DNA of 64,000 bases from Beijerinckia indica subsp. indica ATCC 9039 (lineage in GTDB: Bacteria; Pseudomonadota; Alphaproteobacteria; Rhizobiales; Beijerinckiaceae). Below the pieces are notes generated by a model. The model was not told the DNA's origin. It did not search any database and saw nothing but the letters and a program-made list of their open reading frames with translations. Made by a program: the position numbers and the translations under genes. Positions 63,923-64,000 of the stretch are shown here, one piece after another. The first letter of the stretch is position 1. Every line of letters starts with the position of its first letter. The DNA is taken from contig NC_010581.1 in the NCBI RefSeq assembly GCF_000019845.1, positions 3,229,501-3,293,500 on the forward strand, in the 5' to 3' direction.

Positions 63923-64000
63923 ATGAGCCTGATGAGCGAAATCCAGATCTTGCGTGCGCAAATTGATGCTCATGCTCGCAAGGCGCCGGCCGCTGATGTG
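63923..64000 (+). CDS. partial gene cut by the window end
   Basis: The first 26 codons read MSLMSEIQILRAQIDAHARK and continue beyond the window. The AAGGAGAAGG ribosome binding site at 63911-63920 makes the start convincing. The helical start is like the preceding coiled-coil gene; no family can be given. Confidence 0.6.
   Translation, partial: MSLMSEIQILRAQIDAHARKAPAADV

Noticed and set aside
1..64000. CRISPR array, prophage or replication origin
   Set aside because: No regularly spaced short repeats, phage structural genes, or dnaA/repABC-type genes with iterons are visible; the repeats seen are dispersed hairpin elements.

Overview
The window looks like chromosome (or a large chromosome-like replicon) of a sugar-using alphaproteobacterium of the order Hyphomicrobiales, probably a Beijerinckiaceae relative. 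The order-level call rests on GC-rich codon use and on the gene run DUF1285 / CCA-adding enzyme / MoxR / DUF58 / DUF4159. It also rests on a ScpB-DUF1403 pair and an Entner-Doudoroff (ED) gene set with no visible glycolytic phosphofructokinase. The family-level placement is inference. No phage, plasmid replication gene or CRISPR array is visible.

Layout. 1-3.8 kb: inositol catabolism (iolD, iolE, a short-chain dehydrogenase). 4.0-6.7 kb: an orphan sugar-binding protein plus an OprB-type sugar porin. 6.8-16.4 kb: housekeeping block (Spy-like protein, ScpB/DUF1403, the DUF4159-DUF58-MoxR operon, then DUF1285 and CCA-adding enzyme on the other strand). 16.6-20.9 kb: a Rieske ferredoxin and a ferredoxin reductase, separated by an AT-rich insert carrying a TylF-like methyltransferase and an acyltransferase. 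21.1-30.4 kb: aldehyde dehydrogenase with DUF779, miaA, tonB, a subtilase beside a decayed metallo-beta-lactamase-fold gene, and a membrane glycosyltransferase.

30.7-46.6 kb is a central-carbon block. On the minus strand lie a sugar ABC transporter (ATPase, permease, binding protein), a second copy of the sugar porin, a GapN-type NADP glyceraldehyde-3-phosphate dehydrogenase and pyruvate kinase. Divergently, on the plus strand, lie a ROK regulator, a sugar mutarotase, a PfkB sugar kinase, zwf, edd and eda. Together these cover sugar uptake, phosphorylation and the ED route to pyruvate, with NADPH made at zwf and perhaps at GapN. 47.6-54.6 kb is an aldonate locus: KDPGal aldolase, KDGal kinase, IclR regulator, MFS transporter, IlvD/Edd dehydratase and KDG kinase. 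54.7-59.3 kb is an RND efflux pair, followed by YggT and a tRNA-Ala. 60-64 kb holds two TetR genes, a membrane protein, a broken IS3 element and coiled-coil genes.

The most unusual signals are structural. (1) The two porin genes, 27 kb apart and inverted, are almost identical, while the binding-protein genes beside them have diverged clearly. (2) A roughly 100-bp two-hairpin element occurs three times between sugar genes and shows a compensatory base-pair change. (3) A separate 112-bp three-hairpin element occurs twice, again with a compensatory change. Both repeats behave like structured nucleic acid rather than accidental similarity. (4) Both porin genes carry a stem-loop in the leader just before the ribosome binding site.
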